64,000 bases of DNA, from positions 496,001-560,000 of the forward strand of contig JACDTU010000004.1 of the NCBI GenBank assembly GCA_022376465.1, in the 5' to 3' direction. The position numbers and the translations under genes are program-made. This document shows, in pieces, positions 22,701 through 31,931 of the stretch. The stretch's first letter is position 1. Every line of letters begins with the position of its first letter. A model generated the notes under the pieces. The model was not told the DNA's origin, searched no databases, and saw only the letters and a list, made by a program, of their open reading frames with translations. This DNA comes from Cubamyces lactineus (taxonomy: Eukaryota; Basidiomycota; Agaricomycetes; Polyporales; Polyporaceae).

Positions 22701-25194
22701 AACCCGCGCACCACTGCACAGTACGTATTGTTGATGAGGAACTCTGAGTGGAACTCACCTGAACGTTGCCTAGATTGCTTCGCATGATCGCATCCCGCGT
22801 CCGGAACGAACTTGACTCATCGTCCAAGAACCTAGCTGTCGAGCGAGCGAGCGGCAACATCAACCTCAAGAACGTTGCTATACTGCCCGTATCGCGAAAC
22901 ATTCCGATTGATACGTTTTCCCGAAAGCTACACGCCGCTCTTGAAGGCATTGGTGCGCCAACAGCGTTCTTGAACCAAGCGTCGGTGTCGGATCACCTTG
23001 GACGGCATGCGTTCACGCGCATGGGCAAGCTGAAGGCCGCAGGTTGGCTAGCCGAGCAGGAGCAGAAGTACCGAATCGTGCTGTATGTTGCAGACTCTGC
23101 TGTGAGTAGCTCCTGGACGCAGACGTGTATTCGACAGGTAAGTCCGCATCACCGAGAACGAATATGGTCCTAACTTGCATCGTGCGTCCCCGCAGGCCGA
23201 TTGTGTGATGGTCGTAGGGATGGGCGAGGACCCGAGCATTGGAGAGTACGAGCGTCTTCTGCTCTCGTTGAAGACGACGGCGAGGAAAGAGCTTGTCCTC
23301 TTACATCCAGATCGATCAGTTGCTCCGGGTTCTACGCGAGAATGGCTCAAGGTGAGTCCCGAGGGCACCATATGCCGGGCGAAAGGAGGCTGAGGACTTT
23401 ATTCAGCTGCGTCCATGGGTACATCAGCACATCCACGTCGAACTCCCTGTAGGTGCAACATACTCTACAAGACGGCCTCTATCTAACTAGCTTCGCAGGG
23501 AATCAATCCCTCCGTCGCGAGGGCCCCACCGCCACCCCAGGATCCTGCAGCTGTAATCGCTCTCAAGAAGATGAAAGATCGGGTGCAGAGCGAGATTCAG
23601 AAGTATCGCGGGGCACGGTCCGACCCACGCCCCCAGCGCCCGCCTCATACAAGCGACTTCGCCAGGTTGGCCCGGCGGATATGTGGCAAATCAATCGGAG
23701 TGGTTCTCGGGGGCGGTGGTGCGCGTGGCATCTCGCATCTGGTGTGTAGCACACTCACAGTTCCTTCACGTTGCGCGGCACTTATCTCTTTCTCAGGGTG
23801 TCTTGCGAGCGCTGGAAGACTATGGTATTCCTGTAGATCATATCGGGGGTAAGCAGCCGCAGTAGTTGCCGGTCCGGGTTCACAATTGACAGTGAACGTG
23901 TAGGTACTAGTATTGGCGCTTTCATCGGTGGTTTGTATGCTCGCGAAGGGGACATTATCTCCAGCGCAGGTCGCGCGAAGCAGTTCAGCGGGCGGATGGG
24001 CAACATTTGGCGTATGCTCTCTGACGTGACATACCCCATCGTTGCCTACACAACAGTGAGCCGCATCGTTCATTTGTCCGCGATACCGTTGTAACAGCAA
24101 GAATCACAGGGACACGAGTTCAATCGCTCGATATACAAGGTAAACGAGATGATCGTGATCGTGCCTATGTCTAGAATCTTGGGTCCTGACGATGTTGTCA
24201 GGCGTTTTATGACCTCCACATCGAGGACATGTGGCTGCCATTCTTCTGCAATTCCACGAATATCAATGCCTCTCGCATGGAGATTCACGAGACCGGATAC
24301 GCATGGAGATTCATCCGTAAGTGGCTTTCATGATCATAGTATTGTGGTATTGAACACTCAGACATGGCTGATGCTATACGCCACGACAGGTGCTTCGATG
24401 ACGCTTGTCGGCCTCCTACCACCTCTATGCGACAACGGAAATATGCTCGTGGACGGCGGATATGGTGCGTTCAGACCCCCCCCCCCCCCGATAGAACAAA
24501 CACATCAGACTCACACACATCACAGTTGACAACCTTCCGGTGAGTTCGAGAGGCATAGGGACGTTATACTGCAGGACTGAATGCCCTCAAGGTATCCGCC
24601 ATGATGTCCATGGGCGCGAGCGCAGTCATTGCCTCGGACGTCGGTTCAGTAAGTTGGGCTTCATCATGGGTTCCCGATATCGTTCCAATCTGTGGTGGGG
24701 TAGATCGATGATAATTCGCCCCGCAACTTTGGCGATTCAGTCTCGGGCGTTTGGCTATTCATCAATCGCTGGAACCCGTTCTCGAACGCACGCAGTATCC
24801 CTGCGATCACTGAGCTGCAACAAAGGCTGGCGTAGTGAGTGAAGCCCACCTCTTTCCTTCTGGTCTACTCCCAACCGTGCGTGCAGCGTATCGAGTGTGA
24901 AGACGCTCGAAGAAACCAAGGTCGCGCGTGGGTGTCTGTACATGCAGATGCCCGTGCAAGAGGTACGTTATCTCGGCGTTAGTGCAGCTGACAAAGTTGA
25001 CCCGCCGATTGCAGTACGGCACCCTGCAGTTCGGTAAGTTCGAGGAGATCCAGAAGAAGGGGTACCATGCCGCGCTTGCATTCCTGGAGAGGTTCGAAGC
25101 AGAAGGTCGCCTGCCCTCAGCGTTCGTTGGAGAGCCGACCAAACCAGCTACGGGACGGACTAGAGGTCGGAGTGCGCGGAGGAACTCAATCTAG
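19735..25194 (+). CDS. NTE1: Lysophospholipase NTE1 (patatin-like, neuropathy target esterase family)
   Basis: This ER-membrane phospholipase B deacylates phosphatidylcholine to glycerophosphocholine. Exon 1 (ATG at 19735) encodes an N-terminal hydrophobic segment ([20 protein letters not shown]). A second segment follows the first intron ([18 protein letters not shown]). Next come three cyclic-nucleotide-binding-like domains (for example [28 protein letters not shown] and [16 protein letters not shown]) separated by long Ser-rich linkers. The C-terminal patatin domain has the glycine loop [18 protein letters not shown], the nucleophile elbow GTSIG and the DGGY motif carrying the catalytic Asp. 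Helical and basic residues close the protein ([12 protein letters not shown] at 25192-25194). It has many introns; the one at about 24465-24525 contains a run of 14 C. An in-frame ATG at 19696 is an alternative start. No broken exon was found. Confidence 0.95.
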
Positions 25195-25896
25195 ACCATC
25201 ATATCTACATTTTGGTATGTCGCATGCCTCCTCCCACAAAGGCTGTAGCTCAAGAGAAACATTGACAGCTATATCTGTGTTATCTGCACCGCATCATATA
25301 CGACCTACAATGAACATATTCTGAACACAGGCGTGTTACAGCGTCGCCACTGGACTTCCTGCTGACAATATGTATGTGCTGCACGGACTTTCTGACCGGC
25401 GCCGCGCCGGCAATGATTATCGCCTTACGATCTCAGCAGGTTTCCCATGGGTGGGAGTTCGGTGGTCATGCGATCTTCTTGTAGACGTTCTAATGCTTCA
25501 TCTGGTCTTTCAGTCAAGTCGTATTCGGCACCAGTACTCTCTCCTCACGGAAAACGTCTTTGTTATAAGGTTTGCACGAGTTGGGGGCCTGTCCCTTCAC
25601 TGCTCTATCGCACGCTTTGGCCTCATCCCGGCTGGGGCTGCCAGACGGCAGTCGCGATTAGAATGTCCGTTTTCTGATGGATTCCGTAGGACGCGAGACT
25701 CTGTAGTGGATCCCACTCGAAGTTTGCCTAGTTCTGGGCCTCAGGTGGCGAGCATCCGGCAGAAGCTGCCGAATGAGCGCTATGCCGCGGATATGAGCTT
25801 CACGATCGGGGCTTATATATAATATAAGAGATCACATCGAGGCAGACTCGACACCCACCACTGTCTAGAGGTACACCCTCCCAGTAACACTCGACT
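25195..25896. other. Spacer upstream of the dsRBD gene
   Basis: This 702-bp stretch holds the NTE1 3' region and the promoter of the next gene. A 150-codon plus-strand ORF (25370-25822) overlaps others in different frames and resembles no family known to me, so it is not called. Confidence 0.4.
25814..25827 (+). promoter_or_regulatory. TATA box candidate for the dsRBD gene
   Basis: The sequence TATATATAATATAA lies about 75 bp upstream of the ATG at 25897, a sensible position for a core promoter. It stands out in this GC-rich window. The assignment is inferred from position and sequence only. Confidence 0.45.
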
Positions 25897-26266
25897 ATGA
25901 TCATGTCCTTCCTGGAGCGGGTCGGGACGCACCAGTTCCAGGAACCAACCCCGATGTGGGGCTATTTACCGCAACTTAATCAATGGGCAGGAACAGCTCT
26001 ACAATGGGAGATCATGCGGGACGGGGGGGAGGATCACATCCCGCTCTTCAAGGCGATACCCATCTGTAAGCCATGCTGTTAGCGGCGCGGGGAGGCTTGC
26101 AGCGCATTGATGCTCGACGTTGTCGGTAGATCACGGCGAACGTCTAGAAGTTTTTGCTGCACACGGCGTGTCCAAGAAGGCGGCGAAGGAGAATGCGGCC
26201 TCGCGCATGGCGCGGAGTGGCCACTGCGTGCGTACAACAGCCTGTCTGAGTCGCTCCTTATATTGA
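25897..26266 (+). CDS. Small double-stranded-RNA-binding-domain protein
   Basis: This is a protein of about 100 residues consisting almost entirely of one dsRNA-binding motif. Exon 1 (25897-26065) encodes MIMSFLERVGTHQFQEPTPM, then WEIMRDGGEDHIPLFKAIPI, which fits the first helix and beta strands. A 64-bp intron (26066-26129) with good GT-AG sites follows. Exon 2 begins YHGERLEVFAAHGVSKKAAK, where SKKAAKENAA matches the lysine-rich N-terminus of the second helix that contacts the RNA major groove. The ORF ends at TGA 26264-26266. A donor-like GTGCGT at 26228 would instead give a protein ending SGHC. A TATA box lies just upstream. No catalytic domain (RNase III, helicase, deaminase) is attached. 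Its partner or role is unknown; similar lone dsRBD proteins are plausible RNA-silencing or translation cofactors, but that is inference. Confidence 0.72.
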
Positions 26267-26999
26267 CCAGTTCCACGGTGTCTTGTAGTGAGTCCCATCT
26301 CGTGCGCCCCAAGCTCCCACTTAGCCTCGTCGTCCCGCTGTTCAACATCGCAACTTGAAGGTGAGACTGTTATCGTACCTCTGACAGTTCCTTGGGTACC
26401 CACACCTTACAGGACCGGTACGATTGCAAGATTGTGCTTTCCACCCCCTCCTCCCCATCTTGCTATGAACGATCCTAGAACATTTTTACTCTCGTCATCG
26501 CTATTGCTCTGCCTGTTCTGTTTTCTGCTCGAGGTTCCGTGATCATAATGCTGTACAGTCCTCTCAATCCCCGCAATCCCCGCTGGTCTCTCTCATTCCG
26601 CTGCGCTTGGCCTGTTGAGGCCAACTAGTACTTTCTTGTACGGTGTGTATATGTATGCAGATGTATATGATCTGTCATGATTGTGTGAATGCGGTTTGCT
26701 ATACGTGGCTGATGACTGGTAGAGCTCCTGAGGGATAACTGGTGTCAATGCATTGAAGTTCGTGGCATCGTCTGGAGTAGCGGAAGCGCCCGTGCCCACG
26801 CGATGCGGGGTGACGCGCGAGTCGGCCCGTGCTGAGAACGCGTCTGACGCCGTACATGTCTGCAGTGGCTGGTGGCCGTTAACGTTCACTACATCCTCGG
26901 CCTAAGCTCGACTGTCGCGATAGTGGTCTTCAACCTTGGCTCGATACCGGAAACGTCGAATCGCTATACCTGCGTGCACCTATCTCTCTGACGGACGTC
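26267..26999. other. Spacer upstream of VPS33
   Basis: This 733-bp spacer holds the dsRBD gene 3' region and the VPS33 promoter. A 98-codon minus-strand ORF (26593-26889) is open here but has no recognisable domain; see findings. Confidence 0.4.
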
Positions 27000-29759
27000 A
27001 TGGCTGCAGCATCTGTTCCCCAATCTGAAGCTGCCGCGTCCAAGGCAGATAGTGGTGCGGAAGGACTGCTCGACGTTTCCGTCTTGAAGGAGCTTGCTCG
27101 AAAGTCCCTAGTCGACGCGCTCAACTCCGTACGAGCCTTTGCGCCTTGCAGCGTCCTCGCAATGTCATAACAATCTTACAGGTCAACGGGGCCAAAACGC
27201 TTGTACTGGACCCTACACTGGCTGGCCCGTTAGGATTAGTGACTGAGGTTGCTTTGCTCAAGGTCCGTTCATCAATTGTTACTTCGTCTCCCTCACAAGC
27301 TAATTCCTCGCAGCATCATGGTGTTGACAAGATGTTTTGGCTCGAACCTGGCCCACTCTCGGCAACGTCCACAAACATCGTCTACTTGTGCAGACCGCTC
27401 ATAAAGTGGGTTAAGATAATCGCAGGTCAGGCAGCTCCATAACGTCCCGGCCTTGTGAACATCCTCATCTGTTGGAAGACCAGATCAAGCGGCATAGCCA
27501 AGAGTCGCAGAAACATACATATACCCTCCTCCTGGTTCCCAGAACATCCACACTGGTCACGCGAATATTGGAAGAAGAGGGCGTGTTGGGAGACGTCACG
27601 ATATCGTCCTACAACCTACAATTCATCCCACTAGCCGAAGACGTGATATCGTTGGAAAATGACAGCGCGTTCAAGGAGATATGGGTGGTCAGTCACGACG
27701 GTCATTGTCACAACAAACGCAGGCTTACTGGCACACAGAACGGGGACGAGTCAGTCATTTACGACTCAATGCAAGCTCTTGTAACCCTTCAGAGGTTACA
27801 TGGTCTATTCCCTAGAATAGTTGGAAAGGGGGATCATGCCGCTGTGAGTGCAACAACCGACTTTCCGTCAATGTCGCGCTGATTCCCCCCAGAGGCTTGC
27901 GCACCTGTTAACTCGCAATACCCAAGCGGCGGCTAGCGGTGATACAGATATTCACTTGAATACCCCGTCGGAGACTATGGATTCGTTAATCATCCTGGAC
28001 CGCCGAGTTGACATGATCTCGCCGCTTCTTACGCAGCTCACTTACGAAGGCCTCATTGACGAGCTGATTGGGATCAAGAATTGTATGTGCAAACGAAACT
28101 ACGATGGCTTCTGCTGACGGACTCATTCCCGCAGCTCATGTCGAGCTTCCGGTATCCCTCGTGGCTCCTCCGACAGCACCGAATCAAGGGGAGGCTTCCT
28201 CGTCTACTGCGCCCTCTACCTCAGCGGCGCCCGCAGCCTCCCTTACGAAAGAGAAGAAGCGCAAGCATCACCTCACCAGTGCTACAGACCCTTTGCTGTC
28301 AGAACTGCAGGATCTCAATTTCTCGGCTGTGGGCAAGAAGCTAAACCAGGTAGCACGCAGACTGGATGAGGATTACAAGGTGCGGAAATAAACTACACCT
28401 ATATTTCCGCCGCAAGAATCTAGTTAAGCTCTTGGTTTAGCTCAGACACAAGGCCGAGACAGTGGCGCAGCTGCGCGACTTCGTGGGGAAGCTAGGCGGC
28501 CTGCAGTCGGAACATCAGTCATTGCGGTTGCGTAAGTACCGAATTACGGCTGGTATCTGAGAATATGTGATGCTTAGAGCGGTCTAGATACCGGTCTTTC
28601 GGAAATGCTCGTGCCGATGACCAGGACAGAGGAATTTAACAAATCGCTTGAGATACAGCAGAGTAAGTCGACTTTTCTCGGGCACGGCTAGCACGCTCAT
28701 GCTCGGGTCTTGACAGATCTTCTGGCTCTATATGACGTGAACGCACAGATCGCAGCCATCGAGGAGCTAATCGCCCAAGGGGCAGACATGCGAACGGTCT
28801 TGCGGTTACTCTGTCTGGCGAGTATCATTCTGGGCGGAGTGAAAGCCAAATCCCTTGAGAACATCAAGCGGGAGGTTCTACAGGTCGGTTCAGTCCCTGT
28901 GATTAACGCTTCGGTATCGCTGATCTTTGGGCACAGACATATGGCTATAACTACCTGCCCCTGCTTCTATCTCTCTCGGCCCCGCCTCTATCCATCCTTC
29001 TACCCAACCCCCTCCCTCCAAACGCATCGCCTTCCGTTGTCGACTCGAAATACCCCTACAACAGCCTTCGGAAATCGCTCAGACTACTGATCGAGGACCC
29101 GGACCCGCTGGAAGAGCTCGAGAACGATATCAGCTATGTCTACTCGGGTTATGCACCCATCAGCGTCCGCCTTGTGCAATGTGTAGCGCAAAAGGGGGGC
29201 GTGCTCAGCAATCCGGCCGTAGACAAGGACAAGAAAGGCGCCGGTGGCGAGGACGGCTCGAAGAAGCCATCGACGACGCCGATGGTCCAGGCACATCCTA
29301 TCGTCGGCTGGAAAGGGTTCGAAGACGTCGTGGCGTCCATACCGGGCGAGACGGTAGACATTGTCCAGAAGATACCGATCGGCCAGGATGGCTCCCCTAT
29401 ACCACCCGTATCGTCCCTGAGTAAGTGGCAGATTTGTTCTGCGGAGATGCCCTCATTTTGACGTTGCCTGGCAGTGCATCCGCGAGAGCGTGCCTCGACA
29501 ACGGTGGTCTTCTTCTTGGGTGGAGTGACTTACACCGAGATTGCCGCATTGCGCTGGGTATCGCGGCAGAATAAAGGTACAGCAATTTCCTACAATCCTC
29601 CAAACCGTTCGAGTTACCTTGTCTGACCATTGTTTGGCTGTGCGCCGTTTGGTAGGGCGTAACTTCTTGATTGCGACGACGGGGATAATCAGTGGGAACA
29701 GCATGATAGACAGCATAGCTGACATTAATGCCACCGCTTCGAGAGAGGCTGGGCTGTAG
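27000..29759 (+). CDS. VPS33: Vacuolar sorting protein VPS33 (Sec1/Munc18 family)
   Basis: VPS33 is the SM-family subunit shared by the HOPS and CORVET tethering complexes; it guides SNARE assembly at vacuole and endosome membranes. The start is MAAASVPQSEAAASKADSGA. The first exons carry the Sec1 domain 1 sequence GAKTLVLDPTLAGPLGLVTE and HHGVDKMFWLEPG. Mid-protein there is the diagnostic MDSLIILDRRVDMISPLLTQ and LTYEGLIDELIGI. Later come LNFSAVGKKLNQVARRLDED, LREFVGKL-type helices, and a C-terminal VVFFLGGVTYTEIAALRWVS followed by RNFLIATTGIISGNSMIDSI. An Ala/Ser/Thr-rich loop (28175-28250) and a Lys-rich loop (about 29220-29270) look lineage-specific. There are about ten short introns. The stop is TAG at 29757-29759. 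All conserved blocks are present and in order, so the gene appears functional. Confidence 0.95.
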
Positions 29760-30136
29760 CTCAATTGGCCTTCTGGATGTAGGTGCTGGAATAGGAGACT
29801 GGTCTGAATAGAATGCTAGGCAGTGAGCGCTCCGTCGCGTTGACCCTATAACTCTGCCTGGTATGGCTGTCGGGCCCACCGGCTCGCAGCTGCCCCAGGG
29901 CTGTTATGCTTCGCTGTATATACACACGCCGTGCTGCCACGGACTATTCTCGACCTGCGGGCTCTTCTGAACATCGCACGACGATGAGCAGGACGACACG
30001 GACAAGGCATGTCGGCAATCTGGACCGGCCTCTTGCATGACGTGGCGGGGACCCCGCAAGAACCCACAAAGGTGTCTAAGTTGCCAATAAGCGATAATGT
30101 TGCGCGGGCTGCGTGGGTCTCCCCGAGAATCCGTGG

Positions 30137-30199
30137 GCACAATCAAACACCGCGAGCCAAGCGCCCGCATGGCGGACGGTGCGCTGTGTTTGATTGTGC
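30137..30199. repeat. Intergenic inverted repeat (18-nt arms, 27-nt loop)
   Basis: The left arm GCACAATCAAACACCGCG (30137-30154) and right arm CGCTGTGTTTGATTGTGC (30182-30199) are reverse complements apart from one mismatch. The loop is 27 nt. It could be a hairpin in RNA, a dimeric protein site or a relic of a small mobile element. Confidence 0.7.
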
Positions 30200-30721
30200 T
30201 CGAGTCGCAGAGAGCGGTCGGGCACCGTCTCGCTGCGTCGCTGTCCGCCGAGTCCCGCTTATGTCCAGCGCAGATCTCGCGTCGCCGCCTCTCACACGGC
30301 CTGGGGCGCATAATGTACAGAAATTGAGTTAGATCGCATGGAGTGATATCTAGGGTCGAGTCCCATTATGTACACGTTCACGCGACCGGTGCGACCCCGA
30401 ACGTCCGTGGGGCTGTCTTAGACCGTTCTGAACGAGCCTCCAGCGCAACATTCCGCTCCTTCGAGGCGTCTGAGGAGGGCAGAATGCTGCGAGGGGGCGC
30501 TGAGACATGCCCGGTCGCGCGAGGAGAGTCGGGTGGGCGGGGGAGGTGAACCACAGCAGGCGCGGCCGCCAACACAACGGTTGCCAAATCGGTCGTGGGT
30601 GCTCGCGTGGCGGGGGTGGCGGGGGGCCGGGCGCGGGGAAGTGCGATGGAAGCGCGCTACGGGACTAAAACAGCTGCCATGGTCAGTGCACGGTCCCCTC
30701 GACCTCCCCGCTGGGCCCTCG

Positions 30722-30729
30722 TATAAGAG
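30722..30729 (+). promoter_or_regulatory. TATA box candidate for the HMG/YABBY-like gene
   Basis: TATAAGAG lies 173-180 bp upstream of the ATG at 30902, in an otherwise very GC-rich region, which would imply a 5' leader of about 145 nt. This is positional inference only. Confidence 0.45.
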
Positions 30730-30901
30730 CCCCTTAGCTCGCGCAGATGCGTCACCCACCTCTCTTCCCCCTACCACGACCTTGTCCCTCCCATCAGGGG
30801 CCCCGGAAAAATCATCCGAATCGTTGAGCACACGAGGTGGGCCGTTTCCGCCGTTCTCTGGGCGTCGAGGCTCACGCGCGTCCGTCCCCGCAGTCAGCGT
30901 G

Positions 30902-31248
30902 ATGGTCGTCACCACTGGTAAGCAGAACGCGGCGGACGCGACCAAGAAGACCAAAGCTCGGCGTGCGTATAGGCTCCGTTGTACGGTGCTCCGTCGCGCG
31001 CGCGCTCACGGTTGGGGTTGGTTTGCAGGAAAGTCGAGCAGCGCCGGGGGGCGGAAGAAGTTGACGGACTTCAACAAGTTCATGCAGACCGAAGTCGCGC
31101 GGCTCAAACAGGAAAATCCCGACATGCCGCATAAGGACAGGTGCGGCCCCGGCCCATCAGACTGAACCGGCCTAGCGTTATCTGACACATCGCGGCCAGG
31201 TTCAAGCTCGTCATCGACAACTGGAACAAGCAGAAGGAGAGCAAGTAG
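30902..31248 (+). CDS. Small HMG/YABBY-like nuclear protein
   Basis: This is a protein of roughly 70-75 residues with the HMG-box-like core found in plant YABBY factors and in a small conserved fungal protein. Exon 1 (30902-30962) encodes MVVTTGKQNAADATKKTKAR. A 66-bp intron (30963-31028) leads to RKSSSAGGRKKLTDFNKFMQ and TEVARLKQENPDMPHKDR. A 59-bp intron (31141-31199) leads to FKLVIDNWNKQKESK and TAG at 31246-31248. The phrases LTDFNKFMQTEVARLK and DMPHKDRFKLVIDNW are the diagnostic helix 1 and helix 2 of this family. The basic N-terminus should favour DNA binding in the nucleus. Phases match at both junctions. Specific target genes cannot be inferred. Confidence 0.88.
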
Positions 31249-31931
31249 GCGCGTCGAGGTTCGCGTCGGTCTCAGGCTCCATCATTGCTTGGACGCCGTC
31301 TATGCCTTCATTGCCCCTGTCCCGTGCGTTCGAGTCGCCAGTCGCGACCCCGCGCGACGCGTGTTTTGATCGCTTTCAGTGTGCCACTGGGGAGTTCTCG
31401 GGTTTCTTCCTACCTTACTGACATTGAAATTCTTGCTCGCCATGTGGGTATGTGCGAGTCTGCGGTAGTTCTTTCCCGTCTTGCTTGTACGAATATGTCG
31501 CGGGGGCTGTATTGTAAGAGTGACCTTCCATGCTTTAATGTCCATTGCGTCTATGCTCAATGTGCCTGTGCGCGGACTGGGAATAAGCCACTAGGCGTTC
31601 GGTAGAAGATGGCGGTCTTGCCTGTTTGGGCGGTGATTCACGTTATAGCATGCGTGGGAAAGCGGAGTGTGAGCGCTGGACTGGGCTGTGTGAGCTCCCA
31701 TTCGCCAATTGGGCTTCCTTCCGGACTGCCGTCACCATCCGCGGAGAGCTCTCGTCTCCATCTGCGTCTGGTCCCCTCGGCCATGGTCCTCGTCTGCGAC
31801 CACCTGCTAACATCCTGCACTAGCCTACACTACCTTCGCTATCTCTCAGTCGTTCTGCTACTCGCGCAATTCATCTGTATCTCTTATCTCACCGTCGCAA
31901 CTCACCTGCCTTAGAATCGCTTCCTCTCGCC
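31249..31931. other. Spacer upstream of the F-box/LRR gene
   Basis: This 683-bp spacer holds the HMG gene 3' region and the F-box gene promoter and leader. The 150 bp before the ATG at 31932 are C/T-rich on the coding strand, as is common at fungal transcription starts. I saw no ORF of note. Confidence 0.5.

Larger units (their letters stand above)
29760..30901. other. Spacer with a hairpin, and the 5' region of the HMG/YABBY gene
   Basis: This 1.1-kb spacer contains an 18-nt inverted repeat (30137-30154 and 30182-30199) and a TATA-like box at 30722. Overlapping low-complexity ORFs on both strands are not called. Confidence 0.5.

Noticed and set aside
25370..25822. 150-codon plus-strand ORF downstream of NTE1
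   Set aside because: It has no recognisable domain, overlaps other frames, and runs into the TATA box of the next gene.
29751..29830. A-box-like TAGCTCAATTGG suggesting a tRNA gene just after VPS33
   Set aside because: The downstream sequence GGTCTGAATAG is a poor B box and no cloverleaf with a matching acceptor stem can be drawn by eye. It overlaps the VPS33 stop region.
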